Origin: DATHSN01 sp035464115
GTDB lineage: Bacteria > Actinomycetota > Acidimicrobiia > Acidimicrobiales > SKKL01
Length of the DNA stretch: 22,770 bases
NCBI GenBank assembly: GCA_035464115.1
Contig: DATHSN010000171.1
Coordinates: 1-22,770, forward strand
Direction: 5' to 3'
In this document: positions 1 through 8,269 of the stretch, in pieces
Numbering within the stretch: the first letter of the stretch is position 1
Layout: each line of letters opens with the position of its first letter
Position numbers and translations under genes: made by a program
Notes under the pieces: model-generated
The model's input: the letters and a program-made list of their open reading frames with translations, nothing else
What the model was told of the DNA's origin: nothing
Database searches by the model: none

Positions 1-113
1 ACGACCACGCCGACCCCACCGACGTCTCGCGGAGCGAGCTGATGATCGGGGGCGCCGACGACACCTTGGCGTTCGACGAGGTCGACGAGGTCGACGACAC
101 GCCCCTCGAGTGA
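1..113 (+). CDS. 3' end of an unidentified gene (partial), acidic C-terminal tail
   Basis: An open frame enters from the left edge (codons in phase with base 3) and stops at the TGA at 111-113. The 36 visible codons encode a strongly acidic tail ending in Asp/Glu-rich Val-Asp-Glu repeats, which come from a repeated GTCGACGAG unit at the DNA level. Third positions are almost all G or C, matching the window's real genes. No domain can be recognised from so short a piece. The gene converges on hemC, with the 150-279 repeats between them. That this is coding is inferred from codon bias and the clean stop; the product is unknown. Confidence 0.55.
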   Translation, partial: DHADPTDVSRSELMIGGADDTLAFDEVDEVDDTPLE

Positions 114-149
114 GGCGCCCGCACGGGCGGCGCCCGCCGCCCACCCACT

Positions 150-279
150 GAACCGGCGAACCCACGGTGCGCCACGCGCACCCACGATTCGCCAGTTCGA
201 GGAGGGGCCGGCCACCCACCCGAACCGGCGAACCCACGGTGCGCCGCGCGCACCCACGATTCGCCAGTTCGAGGAGGGG
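150..279. repeat. Two tandem 58-bp repeats, each an imperfect hairpin, between convergent genes
   Basis: Bases 150-207 and 222-279 are the same 58-bp sequence with one difference (A at 174, G at 246), offset by 72 bp, and the few bases before each copy are also similar. Each copy is internally palindromic: an outer pair GAACCGGCGAA / TTCGCCAGTTC (one mismatch) encloses a perfect inner stem GGTGCGC / GCGCACC with a 3-nt loop. The pair lies between the stop of the left-edge gene and the stop of hemC, so it could act as a two-way transcription end or be a REP-like dispersed element. No T-run follows, so classical intrinsic termination is not shown. Confidence 0.85.
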
Positions 280-285
280 GGCGGG

Positions 286-1176
286 TCAGCGGGCGGCGAG
301 GAGGGCGTCGCCACCGCGCTCGAGCAGGCGCCGGGCGATGGCGTGGCCGAGCGCCACGCCGTCGGCGCCCTCGAACGTCTCGTGCAACAGGGTGCGGCCG
401 TCGACCGACGCCAGCAGCGCGTCGATGCGCAGGTGCTCGCCCACGACGACGGCGTGGGCGCCGGCGGGCAGGTCGCAGTCGCCCCCGAGCTCGGCGAGGA
501 AGGCCCGCTCGGCCTCGAGCGTGCGCCGGCTGAGCGGGTGGTCGATGGCGCCGAGCAGCTCGGCGACCCCCGTGTCGTCGTCGCGGCACTCGACCGCCAG
601 CGCGCCCTGGCCCACCTGGGGCAGCATCACGTCGGGCTCGAGCACCTCGGTGATGCGGTCGGCGAGGCCGAGCCGTTCGAGGGCGGCGACCGCCATGACG
701 ATGGCGTCGTAGCCGGCGGCCTTGTCGAGCCGGGTGGCGATGTTGCCCCGCAGGCCCGAGAACACCAGGTCGGGTCGCCGGTGGGCGAGCTGGGCCTGGC
801 GGCGGATCGATCCGGTGGCGACGTGGGCCCCGTGGGCGAGGTCGTCGAGCCGGCTGCCCACCAGGGCGTCGCGCGGGTCGCCCCGCTCGGGGACGGCGGC
901 GATGACCATCCCGGGGGCGGTGAGCGCGGGGAGGTCCTTGGCCGAGTGGACCGCGAGGTCGGCCCGACCGTCGAGGACCGCGGCCTGGACCTCCTTGACG
1001 AACACGCCCTTGCCGCCCATGGCGTGGATGGGGACGTCCTGGCGGCGGTCGGCGAACGTCTCGACCACCACCGCCTCGACCTCGACGGACGGGTCGACGG
1101 CCCGCAGCAGCGCGGCGACGTGGTCGGTCTGCCAGCGGGCGAGCGCGCTCCCCCGCGTGGCCGCTCGGAGCCGCAC
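286..1176 (-). CDS. hemC: Hydroxymethylbilane synthase (porphobilinogen deaminase)
   Basis: This 296-residue cytosolic enzyme joins four porphobilinogen molecules into hydroxymethylbilane in tetrapyrrole synthesis. Visible family marks are the N-terminal ATRGSALARWQ stretch (residues 6-16), HSAKDLP with the catalytic Asp at 81, a TGSIRRQAQL-type segment, LPQVGQGALAVE, and the dipyrromethane-cofactor Cys at 234 in GGDCDLPAG. Length is normal for the family. The frame stays open far upstream, but that part overlaps hemA out of frame. The GTG at 1174-1176, whose G is also the last base of the hemA TAG stop, gives the expected N-terminus. No Shine-Dalgarno is visible, so translation is probably coupled to hemA. 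hemD does not follow; the next gene is convergent. Confidence 0.95.
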   Translation of the reverse strand: MRLRAATRGSALARWQTDHVAALLRAVDPSVEVEAVVVETFADRRQDVPIHAMGGKGVFVKEVQAAVLDGRADLAVHSAKDLPALTAPGMVIAAVPERGDPRDALVGSRLDDLAHGAHVATGSIRRQAQLAHRRPDLVFSGLRGNIATRLDKAAGYDAIVMAVAALERLGLADRITEVLEPDVMLPQVGQGALAVECRDDDTGVAELLGAIDHPLSRRTLEAERAFLAELGGDCDLPAGAHAVVVGEHLRIDALLASVDGRTLLHETFEGADGVALGHAIARRLLERGGDALLAAR

Positions 1177-2435
1177 TACAGGTCGAACAGGTCGCGCAGG
1201 GCGTCGGCGAGGCGATCGCCCCGCGGGGTCCCCGCCGCGTCCTTCAGCCGGACCGTGGGCTCGTGGAGCAGCTTGGCGAGCATCCCCCGGGTGAGCGCCT
1301 CGATGGTCTCGCGGTCGCGCTCGTCGAGGTGGTCGAGCCGGGCGCGGTACCGGTCGAGCTCGAGCTGGCGGATCTCGTCGGCGCGGGTGCGCAGGTCGGC
1401 CACCAGCGGCGCCGCCTCGCGAGCCGAGCGCAGGCCGAGGAACCGCTGGAGCTCCTCGTCGACGATGCGGCGCACCCCCGACACCTCGCGCTGGCGACCA
1501 CGGAGCCCGACCTCGGTGAAGCGCCGCAGGTCGTCCATGTCGAGCAGGGTGACGCCGGGGATGTCGGCCGACGACGGGTCGACGTCGCGCGGCACGGCGA
1601 TGTCGACGATGAGCATGGGGCGGTCGGCGCGACCCTGCATGGCGGCGTCGAGGTCGCCGTGCTCGACCATGAGCGAGCTGGCGCCGGTGGAGGTGAGCAG
1701 CACGTCGACCGAGCCGAGCGCGACGCGCAGGTCGCCGAGGCGGACGGCCCGGCCGCCGACGCGGTCGGCGACCTCGACGGCACGGGCCCACGTGCGGTTG
1801 GCCACCAGCACCTCGGCGGCGCCGGCCCCGAGCAGCGACGTGGCCATGCCCTCGCCCATCTCGCCGGCGCCGAGCACCAGCACCCGGGCCCCGGTGAGGC
1901 GTCCGAGGCGGTCGACGGCCATCGCCACCGCGGCCTGCGAGATCGAGGTGGTGTGGTGCGAGATGGTGGTCTCGGTGCGGGCCCGCTTGCCGGTCTCGAC
2001 CGCGTGGCGGAACAGCAGGTTGAGCATCGACCCGGCCGAGCTCTCGGCCTGGGCCAGCTCCCAGGCGCCCTTGACCTGGCCGAGGATCTCGCTCTCGCCG
2101 AGGACCGCCGAGTCGAGCCCCGACGCCACCGAGAACAGGTGACGGACGGCGTCGTGGTCGTAGTGGACGTAGAGGTGGTCGGAGAAGTCCTCGGGGGCGA
2201 CGTGGGAGATCTCGCCGAGGGCGTCGCGGATGTCGGCGTAGGCGCCGTGGACCCGCTCGGCCACCGCGTAGACCTCGGTGCGGTTGCACGTGGACAGCAC
2301 CACCGCCTCGGACAGGTGGGTGCGGGCCCGCAGGTCGTGGAGCGCCTTCGGCAGGCGGGCGCCACTGATGGTCATGCGCTCGAGCAGCTCGAGCGGGACC
2401 GTCCTGTGGTTGAGCCCGATGGCGACGACCGACAC
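1176..2435 (-). CDS. hemA: Glutamyl-tRNA reductase
   Basis: This 419-residue enzyme reduces glutamyl-tRNA(Glu) with NADPH to glutamate-1-semialdehyde, the first committed step of C5-pathway tetrapyrrole synthesis. The N-terminal catalytic domain has GLNHRTVPLE (7-16) and the nucleophilic Cys50 in STCNRTEVY. GESEILGQVK (113-122) is conserved in the family. The NADPH-binding Rossmann motif VLVLGAGEMG ends at residue 194, and a helical C-terminal dimerisation region follows. The start is the GTG at 2433-2435, preceded by an AAGGAAGG Shine-Dalgarno about 9 nt away. The stop overlaps the hemC start by one base. The gene lies downstream of rex on the same strand, the order known in Streptomyces where Rex controls the rex-hemACD genes, so redox control is likely here too (inference). 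Confidence 0.96.
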   Translation of the reverse strand: MSVVAIGLNHRTVPLELLERMTISGARLPKALHDLRARTHLSEAVVLSTCNRTEVYAVAERVHGAYADIRDALGEISHVAPEDFSDHLYVHYDHDAVRHLFSVASGLDSAVLGESEILGQVKGAWELAQAESSAGSMLNLLFRHAVETGKRARTETTISHHTTSISQAAVAMAVDRLGRLTGARVLVLGAGEMGEGMATSLLGAGAAEVLVANRTWARAVEVADRVGGRAVRLGDLRVALGSVDVLLTSTGASSLMVEHGDLDAAMQGRADRPMLIVDIAVPRDVDPSSADIPGVTLLDMDDLRRFTEVGLRGRQREVSGVRRIVDEELQRFLGLRSAREAAPLVADLRTRADEIRQLELDRYRARLDHLDERDRETIEALTRGMLAKLLHEPTVRLKDAAGTPRGDRLADALRDLFDL

Positions 2436-2547
2436 GTGCGAGGACCTTCCTTCGTCGACGACCGGGCGTCAGCCCGATCGGGTTCCAGCATCGCCCGTCA
2501 CCGGCGAATCCCGCCAGTCAGAGGGCTGTCATCGAGGTGGCGTGTGG

Positions 2548-2572
2548 CACACCCGCCCGCAGCCGGGGTGTG
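2548..2572 (-). terminator. Possible hairpin just after rex
   Basis: The inverted pair CACACCC / GGGTGTG with an 11-nt loop lies 8 bases beyond the rex stop codon, in the 145-bp gap before hemA. No T-run follows, so it could equally be an attenuator-like or mRNA-stabilising hairpin rather than a full terminator. The rest of the gap shows the hemA Shine-Dalgarno (near 2445-2453) and no convincing promoter. Confidence 0.3.
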
Positions 2573-2580
2573 GCGCCCGC

Positions 2581-3255
2581 TCACACCCCGAGCGTGGCGG
2601 CATCGGCCCCGAACGCCCCGGGGCCCTCGGATCGACGGCGGTAGAAGCTGAGGATCTGCAGCTCGACGGCCAGGTCGACCTTGCGGATCGACACGTCGGG
2701 CGCCACGGTGAGCACCGACGGCGAGAAGTTGAGGATCGAGCCGATGCCCGCGTCGACCATGCGCTCGGCGACCGCCTGGGCGACCGACGCCGGCGTGGCG
2801 ATCACGCCGATGACGATGCCCTTCTCGGCGACCAGGTCGGCCAGCTCGTCGAGGTGGTGGATGGTGACCCCCGAGATCGAGGTGCCCACCTTGGCCGGGT
2901 CGACGTCGACGATGGCCCCGACCGGGAACCCGCGCTCGGTGAACCCGCCGTAGTTGGCGAGGGCCTGCCCGAGGTTGCCGGCGCCGGCGATGACCACCGG
3001 CCAGTCCTGGGTGAGCCCGAGCTCGCGGCTCATCTGGAACAGCAGGTACTCGACCTCGTACCCGACGCCCCGCGTGCCGTAGGAACCGAGGTACGACAGG
3101 TCCTTGCGGACCTTGGCCGCGTTGACCCCGGCCATCTCGGCGAGCCGTTCGGAGCTGATGGTGGGCACCCGCTCCGACGCCAGCTCGAACAGGCACCGCA
3201 GGTAGACCGGGAGCCGGGCCACGGTGGCCTCGGGGATGCGCCGGTCGCTCGCCAT
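2581..3255 (-). CDS. rex: Redox-sensing transcriptional repressor Rex
   Basis: A 224-residue NAD(H)-sensing repressor. The N-terminal winged helix begins with the typical IPEATVARLPVYLRCL (7-22), followed by the recognition region around LAEMAGVNAAKVRKDLSYLG (38-57). The Rossmann domain carries VVIAGAGNLGQAL (87-99) and the acidic segment AIVDVDP (114-120). A C-terminal helix allows domain swapping in known Rex dimers. Rex senses the NADH/NAD+ ratio and represses respiratory and related genes. An in-frame GTG lies 36 bp upstream (3289-3291), but the ATG at 3253-3255 is preferred because a promoter-like -10 sits 8 nt before it and the family N-terminus follows directly. It is downstream of an acyl-CoA ligase and upstream of hemA-hemC. 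Confidence 0.95.
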   Translation of the reverse strand: MASDRRIPEATVARLPVYLRCLFELASERVPTISSERLAEMAGVNAAKVRKDLSYLGSYGTRGVGYEVEYLLFQMSRELGLTQDWPVVIAGAGNLGQALANYGGFTERGFPVGAIVDVDPAKVGTSISGVTIHHLDELADLVAEKGIVIGVIATPASVAQAVAERMVDAGIGSILNFSPSVLTVAPDVSIRKVDLAVELQILSFYRRRSEGPGAFGADAATLGV

Positions 3256-3263
3256 GGCCGGTG

Positions 3264-3293
3264 AACGTAGTGCGCTCGTTCTCGTGGTCACAA
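3264..3293 (-). promoter_or_regulatory. Predicted promoter of rex (probably leaderless)
   Basis: Read on the minus strand: TTGTGA (-35, 3288-3293), 18 nt, TACGTT (-10, 3264-3269), then 8 nt to the rex ATG at 3255. A transcript starting 7-8 nt after the -10 would begin at or next to the start codon. The -35 also resembles half of a Rex operator (TTGTGA), but the second half-site is not correctly placed. Confidence 0.5.
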
Positions 3294-3348
3294 AGTCGGG
3301 ACGGCCGATCCCGGGCGCTCGCGGCCCGCCCCCGTCGCCCCCGCCGGC

Positions 3349-4851
<1,503 letters not shown>

Positions 4852-4873
4852 GGGTCCCCCCGGTGCGGCTCGT

Positions 4874-4889
4874 CCCGACGATGGTCGGG
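4874..4889. promoter_or_regulatory. Small inverted repeat in the divergent intergenic region
   Basis: CCCGAC / GTCGGG with a 4-nt loop lies 22 bp upstream of the acyl-CoA ligase start, in the 135-bp gap separating it from the divergent ABC transporter. It could be an operator or a 5'-leader hairpin. No clear promoter hexamers were identified in this gap. Confidence 0.25.
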
Positions 4890-4986
4890 CCCCGTAGTTC
4901 ACCACAGGGGCGGTGCCTCCGGCCCGCCGACCGGCGCGATGACCCCGATGGCTCACGGTCGCCCGGCGCGTGTCGATGGGCAGGGG

Positions 4987-5973
4987 ATGGACGCCGCGAT
5001 CACCACCAGCGGGCTGACGCGGCGCTTCCCCGGCGGCGTGGGCCTCGACGACGTGACGCTCGACGCCCACCCCGGCGAGGTCCTCGCCCTGCTCGGGCCC
5101 AACGGCGCCGGCAAGACCACCACCGTGCGGCTCCTCAACGGGGTCCTCACCCCCGACGCCGGCTCGGCCCGGGTGCTCGGCATCGACCCGGCGATCGACG
5201 GCGACGCGGTCCGCCGCCGCACCGGGGTGCTCACCGAGAACGCCGGGCTCGACGACCGCCTGACCGCCCGCGAGAACCTGGCGGTGGTCGCCCGGATCCG
5301 GGGGCTGCGGGGACCCGCCGCCGACCGTCGCATCACCGACCTCATCGACCGGTTCGGCATGGGCGACCGCGCCGACGTCGCCGTGCAGGGCGCGTCGACC
5401 GGCCAGCGCAAGCGGCTGGCGCTCGCCCGGGCCCTGCTCCACGACCCCGAGGTGCTGTTCCTCGACGAGCCCACGTCGGGCCTCGACCCCGCCGCCACCC
5501 GTGACGTCGTCGAGCTGATCGCGTCGCTCGCCGGCGAGCACGGGCGGGCGGTGATCCTCTGCACCCACTTCCTCGGCGAGGCCGGCCAGCTGGCCGACCG
5601 CATGGCCGTGCTGCACCGGGGCCGCCTGCGGGCCGCCGGACGTCCGGCCGAGATCGCCGCCACCATCTGGGAGGGGCTCCCCGTCGAGCTGGAGCTGCCG
5701 GCCGCGGCCGACGACCGCCTCGTCGGCTGGATCCTGGCCCGCGCCGACGTCCTCGCCGCCACCGCCACGCCCACCGGCGCCCGGGTCACGGTGCGCGACC
5801 GCGACACCGTCCCGGGCCTGGTCGCCGCCCTCGTGGGCGCCGAGATCGCGGTCTACGCCGCCACCCCGAGCCCGCCGTCGCTCGAGGACGTCTACTTCGC
5901 GGTCGAGGCCCGGATCGCCGCCGAGGACAGGGCGGCCGAGGACAGGGCCGCCGAGGACGGGGTGCGGCGGTGA
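4987..5973 (+). CDS. ABC transporter ATP-binding protein (NatA-like, ABC-2 exporter)
   Basis: A 328-residue nucleotide-binding subunit of a membrane exporter. Walker A is GPNGAGKTT (37-45), the Q-loop region is near 83-90, the signature is ASTGQRKRLALARAL (136-150), Walker B is VLFLDEPTSGLDP (156-168), and the switch His is in ILCTHFLGEA (190-199). The STGQ form of the signature is common in Na+ or drug exporters of the ABC-2 type. The extreme C-terminus is a short tail of three Ala-Glu-Asp units encoded by a 15-bp tandem repeat from about 5920. In-frame ATGs at 4939 and 4948 lack any ribosome site; 4987 gives the usual family N-terminus, although its purine run abuts the ATG. Its stop overlaps the permease start by four bases. 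The cargo is unknown. Confidence 0.9.
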   Translation: MDAAITTSGLTRRFPGGVGLDDVTLDAHPGEVLALLGPNGAGKTTTVRLLNGVLTPDAGSARVLGIDPAIDGDAVRRRTGVLTENAGLDDRLTARENLAVVARIRGLRGPAADRRITDLIDRFGMGDRADVAVQGASTGQRKRLALARALLHDPEVLFLDEPTSGLDPAATRDVVELIASLAGEHGRAVILCTHFLGEAGQLADRMAVLHRGRLRAAGRPAEIAATIWEGLPVELELPAAADDRLVGWILARADVLAATATPTGARVTVRDRDTVPGLVAALVGAEIAVYAATPSPPSLEDVYFAVEARIAAEDRAAEDRAAEDGVRR

Positions 5974-6779
5974 CCCGGCCCGACTGGGGCGCCATCCGCG
6001 CCGTGATGGCCAAGGACCTGCTCGCGGTGCGCCGGTCGAAGGCGGTCGTGCTGCCGATGCTCTTCGTCCCCGTGCTGTTGCTGGTGGTGCTCCCGCTCGT
6101 CATCGGCTTGGCCGCCCGCGGTCAGGAGGCCGACCTCACCCGGTTCCTCGACGCGCTCCCCGCCGACCTGGCGGCCCCGATCATCTCGCTGCCGCCCGAC
6201 GAGCAGCTCGTGGTCCTCGTGCTCGGGTACCTGCTGGCGCCGCTGTTCCTCATCGTGCCGCTGATGGTGTCGGCGGTGCTCGCCGCCGACGCGTTCGCCG
6301 GCGAGAAGGAGCGGCGCACGCTCGAGGCGCTGCTGCACCTGCCGATGTCGAACCGAGACCTGTTCATCGCCAAGCTCCTCGGCGCCTACGTGCCCGCCGT
6401 GGCCGTGTCGTGGATCGGCTTCGTGTGCTTCGCCATCGTCAGCAACTCGGTGGCGTGGTCGGTCATGGAGCGGGTGTTCGTCCCCACCCGCCTGTGGCTG
6501 GTGGTGATCTTCTGGGTGGCGCCGGCCGTCGCCGCCCTCGGCCTCGGCGTGATGGTGCGCGTGTCGGTCCGGGCCCGCACCGCGCAGGAGGCCAACCAGC
6601 TCGGCGGCGCGGTGGTGCTCCCGCTCATCTTCCTGGCCGTCGGCCAGTCGACCGGGTTGCTCCTCGTCGACCTGCCGGTGGCCATGGCCATCGGCGCGGT
6701 GCTGTGGCTCGTCGCGGCGTGGCTCACCGCCAGAGGGGCCCGGCGGTTCACCCGGGACGAGCTGGCGACCCGGGTCTGA
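5970..6779 (+). CDS. ABC-2 type permease
   Basis: A 269-residue inner-membrane permease pairing with the ATPase just upstream. The GTG start overlaps the ATPase TGA (GTGA), a sign of coupled translation. About six membrane segments are visible, near residues 27-48, 80-104, 138-160, 175-196, 211-232 and 236-253. Between the second and third lies GEKERRTLEALLHLPMSNRD (111-130), the typical ABC-2 coupling segment seen in NatB/YhaP-like exporters. The N-terminus holds a short amphipathic helix with KDLLAVRRSK. What is exported cannot be told. The gene ends 31 bp from a convergent gene. Confidence 0.9.
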   Translation: MTRPDWGAIRAVMAKDLLAVRRSKAVVLPMLFVPVLLLVVLPLVIGLAARGQEADLTRFLDALPADLAAPIISLPPDEQLVVLVLGYLLAPLFLIVPLMVSAVLAADAFAGEKERRTLEALLHLPMSNRDLFIAKLLGAYVPAVAVSWIGFVCFAIVSNSVAWSVMERVFVPTRLWLVVIFWVAPAVAALGLGVMVRVSVRARTAQEANQLGGAVVLPLIFLAVGQSTGLLLVDLPVAMAIGAVLWLVAAWLTARGARRFTRDELATRV

Positions 6780-6810
6780 TCGTCGTCCCGGCGGGCCTGG
6801 TCGGGCCCTG

Positions 6811-6900
6811 CTACCGGGCGAGGAAGAACAGCTGCAGCACCGCGGCCGCGAACAGCGCGGCGAGCAGGATGGCCAGCGTGATGACCGTGCCAGGTCTCAT
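6811..6900 (-). CDS. 29-residue single-span membrane peptide
   Basis: A tiny frame whose ATG (6898-6900) overlaps the TGA of the upstream SAM hydrolase-like gene in an ATGA arrangement, so ribosomes can pass straight on. The peptide starts Met-Arg-Pro, has one uninterrupted hydrophobic segment (about residues 5-27, rich in Leu, Ala and Ile), and ends Leu-Ala-Arg, so it should insert as a single helix. No family is recognised. The overlap and clean hydrophobic profile support it as real; its role could be linked to the SAM hydrolase or to membrane stress, but nothing in the sequence says so. Confidence 0.55.
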   Translation of the reverse strand: MRPGTVITLAILLAALFAAAVLQLFFLAR

Positions 6901-7763
6901 CGCTCGCGCCTCGTGAGGGTGACGGGGCTGCTCACCCCACCACCCACCTCGTCGTCGGGGATGGGGAGCAACGTGACGGCGTCGCCGGCGTCGATGCGCA
7001 GCTCGTCGGCCGCCGAGGCCTGGTCGACCACCAGGGCGAGCAGGCCGTAGGAGTCGACGACCAGGCCGACCTCGGCGGTGCCCAGGTCGGCGAAGGCCCG
7101 GGCCCGCACCGCCACCCGAGTGGTGTCGCCGATGCGGAGCCGCACCCGGTCGCCCCAGTCGGCGATGTCGTCGGGATCGACGTTGAGCTGGGCGTTGCCG
7201 AACCGGTCGACCCACAGCACGTCGGCGGCGATGCCACCGTCCTCCTCGCGGGCCACCGGGATGAGCCCCGGGCGCAGCCCGATGGGGTCGATCTCGCGGC
7301 CGAGCTCGAGCAGGTCGACCCCGTTGCACAGGTGGGCGGCCACCGGGCCGAAGACGTCGCGCCCGTCGAAGGTGGGACCCGGGGCCGGGAGGTGGAGCTC
7401 GGTGTTGGTCAGCTCGACGGCGCGGGTGGCGCCGCCGACCATGGCGACCGCCGGGGCGAGCAGCCCGTTGTCGGGCCCGACGAGCACCGAGGCGCCGTCG
7501 CCGACCTCGACCGCGATGGCCCGCCGGTCGGTGCCGACCCCGGGATCGACCACCGCGAGCACCACCCCGGGCACGAGGTACTGGGCGGCGCGGGCCAGGG
7601 TGAGGCCCCCGGCGCGCACGTCGTGGGCGGGCACGTCGTGGGTGACGTCGATGACGGCCACGTCGGGCGCGATCGAGCGGATCACCGAGCGCACCACCCC
7701 GACGAACTCGTCGGCGGTGCCGTAATCGGGGAGGAACGAGATGGTGGAGTAGCGCGTCGCCAT
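6897..7763 (-). CDS. SAM hydrolase / SAM hydroxide adenosyltransferase family protein (DUF62) with altered triad
   Basis: A 288-residue member of the DUF62 family (related to fluorinase and chlorinase), whose usual members split S-adenosylmethionine with water into adenosine and methionine. Seen: LPDYGTADEFVG (11-22), VIDVTHDVP (37-45), VVDPGVGTDRR (71-81) with the family Asp73 and Arg80, GPDNGLL (96-102), and TFDGRDVFGP (131-140). In archaeal PH0463 the triad is Asp-Arg-His, with the His directly before GRD; here that position is Asp133 (codon GAC). The C-terminal beta domain includes WVDRFGNAQLN. The ATG at 7761-7763 has only a weak GGGG upstream. The next gene downstream overlaps by four bases. 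It may still be active, have another nucleophile, or be altered in function. Confidence 0.88.
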   Translation of the reverse strand: MATRYSTISFLPDYGTADEFVGVVRSVIRSIAPDVAVIDVTHDVPAHDVRAGGLTLARAAQYLVPGVVLAVVDPGVGTDRRAIAVEVGDGASVLVGPDNGLLAPAVAMVGGATRAVELTNTELHLPAPGPTFDGRDVFGPVAAHLCNGVDLLELGREIDPIGLRPGLIPVAREEDGGIAADVLWVDRFGNAQLNVDPDDIADWGDRVRLRIGDTTRVAVRARAFADLGTAEVGLVVDSYGLLALVVDQASAADELRIDAGDAVTLLPIPDDEVGGGVSSPVTLTRRER

Positions 7764-7773
7764 GGCCCCGACG

Positions 7774-7779
7774 ACGCTA
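7774..7779 (-). promoter_or_regulatory. Possible -10 element upstream of the SAM hydrolase-like gene
   Basis: TAGCGT on the minus strand ends 10 nt before the ATG at 7763, which would give a leader of only a few nucleotides. No clear -35 is visible; the upstream bases are the 7785-7872 repeats. Confidence 0.3.
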
Positions 7780-7784
7780 CCGGG

Positions 7785-7872
7785 CCCGGCTCGGCTACCC
7801 GGCCTCAGCCGGCCTCTGCCACCCGGGTCGGCCTCAGCCGGCCTCTGCCACCCGGCTCGGCTACCCGGCCTC
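7785..7872. repeat. Short nested direct repeats between the HTH and SAM hydrolase-like genes
   Basis: A 26-bp unit (GGCCTCAGCC... ending CCACCCGG) occurs at 7801-7826 and 7830-7855. It is flanked by two copies of a 22-bp unit (CCCGGCTCGGCTACCCGGCC plus TC) at 7785-7806 and 7851-7872. The right-hand 22-bp copy contains the stop codon and last codons of the HTH gene, so the array looks like tandem duplication that began at a gene end. It fills nearly the whole 97-bp intergenic gap. Confidence 0.85.
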
Positions 7873-8055
7873 GGTGTACCGGCCGCCGAGGTAGCGATCG
7901 ACGTCGGCGCGCAGGATCCGGTACGAGCGACCGACGCGCAGCGCGGCCAGCTCGCCTCCCTTGATCAACCGGTAGACGGTCATGGTGGAGACCCGCAGGA
8001 TCCGCGCCACCTCCGCCACCGTCAGCACCTCGCTTCTCGAGAGGTCGTCCGGCAT
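7861..8055 (-). CDS. Small excisionase-family helix-turn-helix DNA-binding protein
   Basis: A 64-residue protein that is almost entirely one MerR-type/excisionase HTH domain: EVLTVAEVARILRVSTMTVY (9-28), RLIKGGELAALRVGRSYRI (29-47), then a short recognition-wing helix. It resembles Rv0500A, which sits next to proC (Rv0500) in Mycobacterium tuberculosis; here too proC is the next gene upstream on the same strand, 214 bp away. It is therefore probably a resident transcription factor rather than a phage excisionase. The ATG at 8053-8055 has an AAAGGGG ribosome site about 11 nt away. The last codons and stop lie inside the 7785-7872 repeats. Confidence 0.85.
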   Translation of the reverse strand: MPDDLSRSEVLTVAEVARILRVSTMTVYRLIKGGELAALRVGRSYRILRADVDRYLGGRYTEAG

Positions 8056-8237
8056 GGCTGCGTCACCCCTTTCCTCTGCTCATCGCTCGTCGGCGCCAAC
8101 GGTGGACGTCGTGGCATCAGCCGCATCCCGAGGGGACACGACCACAGCCAGTGGTTCGACCGACACCGGGATGGCCTTGAGCAACTCTCGGACGCAGGTC
8201 GGAAACGGGCCGGGGGTCAGGATCGCACACTCCGGGC

Positions 8238-8269
8238 GCGAACGACAGCCCCTCCTGAACGTCGTTCGC
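8238..8269 (-). terminator. Hairpin immediately downstream of proC
   Basis: GCGAACGAC / GTCGTTCGC, a perfect 9-bp stem with a 14-nt loop, starts at the first base after the proC stop codon. It lacks a T-run but is the only strong structure in the 214-bp gap before the HTH gene, and it would separate proC from the HTH transcript. The remainder of the gap has slightly lower GC and holds no gene I can defend. Confidence 0.45.

Noticed and set aside
343..2142. A 599-residue plus-strand open frame opposite hemC and hemA
   Set aside because: Antisense of two essential, well-conserved enzymes; no recognisable motif.
1177..2289. Upstream extension of the hemC frame, giving an apparent 667-residue protein
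   Set aside because: This part overlaps hemA on the same strand in another frame and translates to Arg/Gly/Pro-rich nonsense; hemC homology starts exactly at the GTG at 1174-1176.
3256..3293. A Rex operator over the rex promoter
   Set aside because: TTGTGA is present at 3288-3293 and a TTCAC follows near 3262, but the gap is about 20 nt instead of the 6 nt in the known palindrome, so I do not claim a site.
5136..5160. A changed ABC signature (STGQ instead of SGGQ) as a sign of a dead ATPase
   Set aside because: STGQ/STGM forms are normal in NatA-like ABC-2 exporters, and all other ATPase motifs are intact.
7861..8055. Phage or integrative element suggested by an excisionase-like protein
   Set aside because: No integrase, attachment-site repeat or other phage gene is near; the proC-HTH pairing matches the resident mycobacterial arrangement.
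8079..8260. A stop-free minus-strand stretch between proC and the HTH gene, reading like a short protein
   Set aside because: No start codon with a ribosome site in frame, lower G/C at third positions than neighbours, and it would overlap the hairpin after proC.
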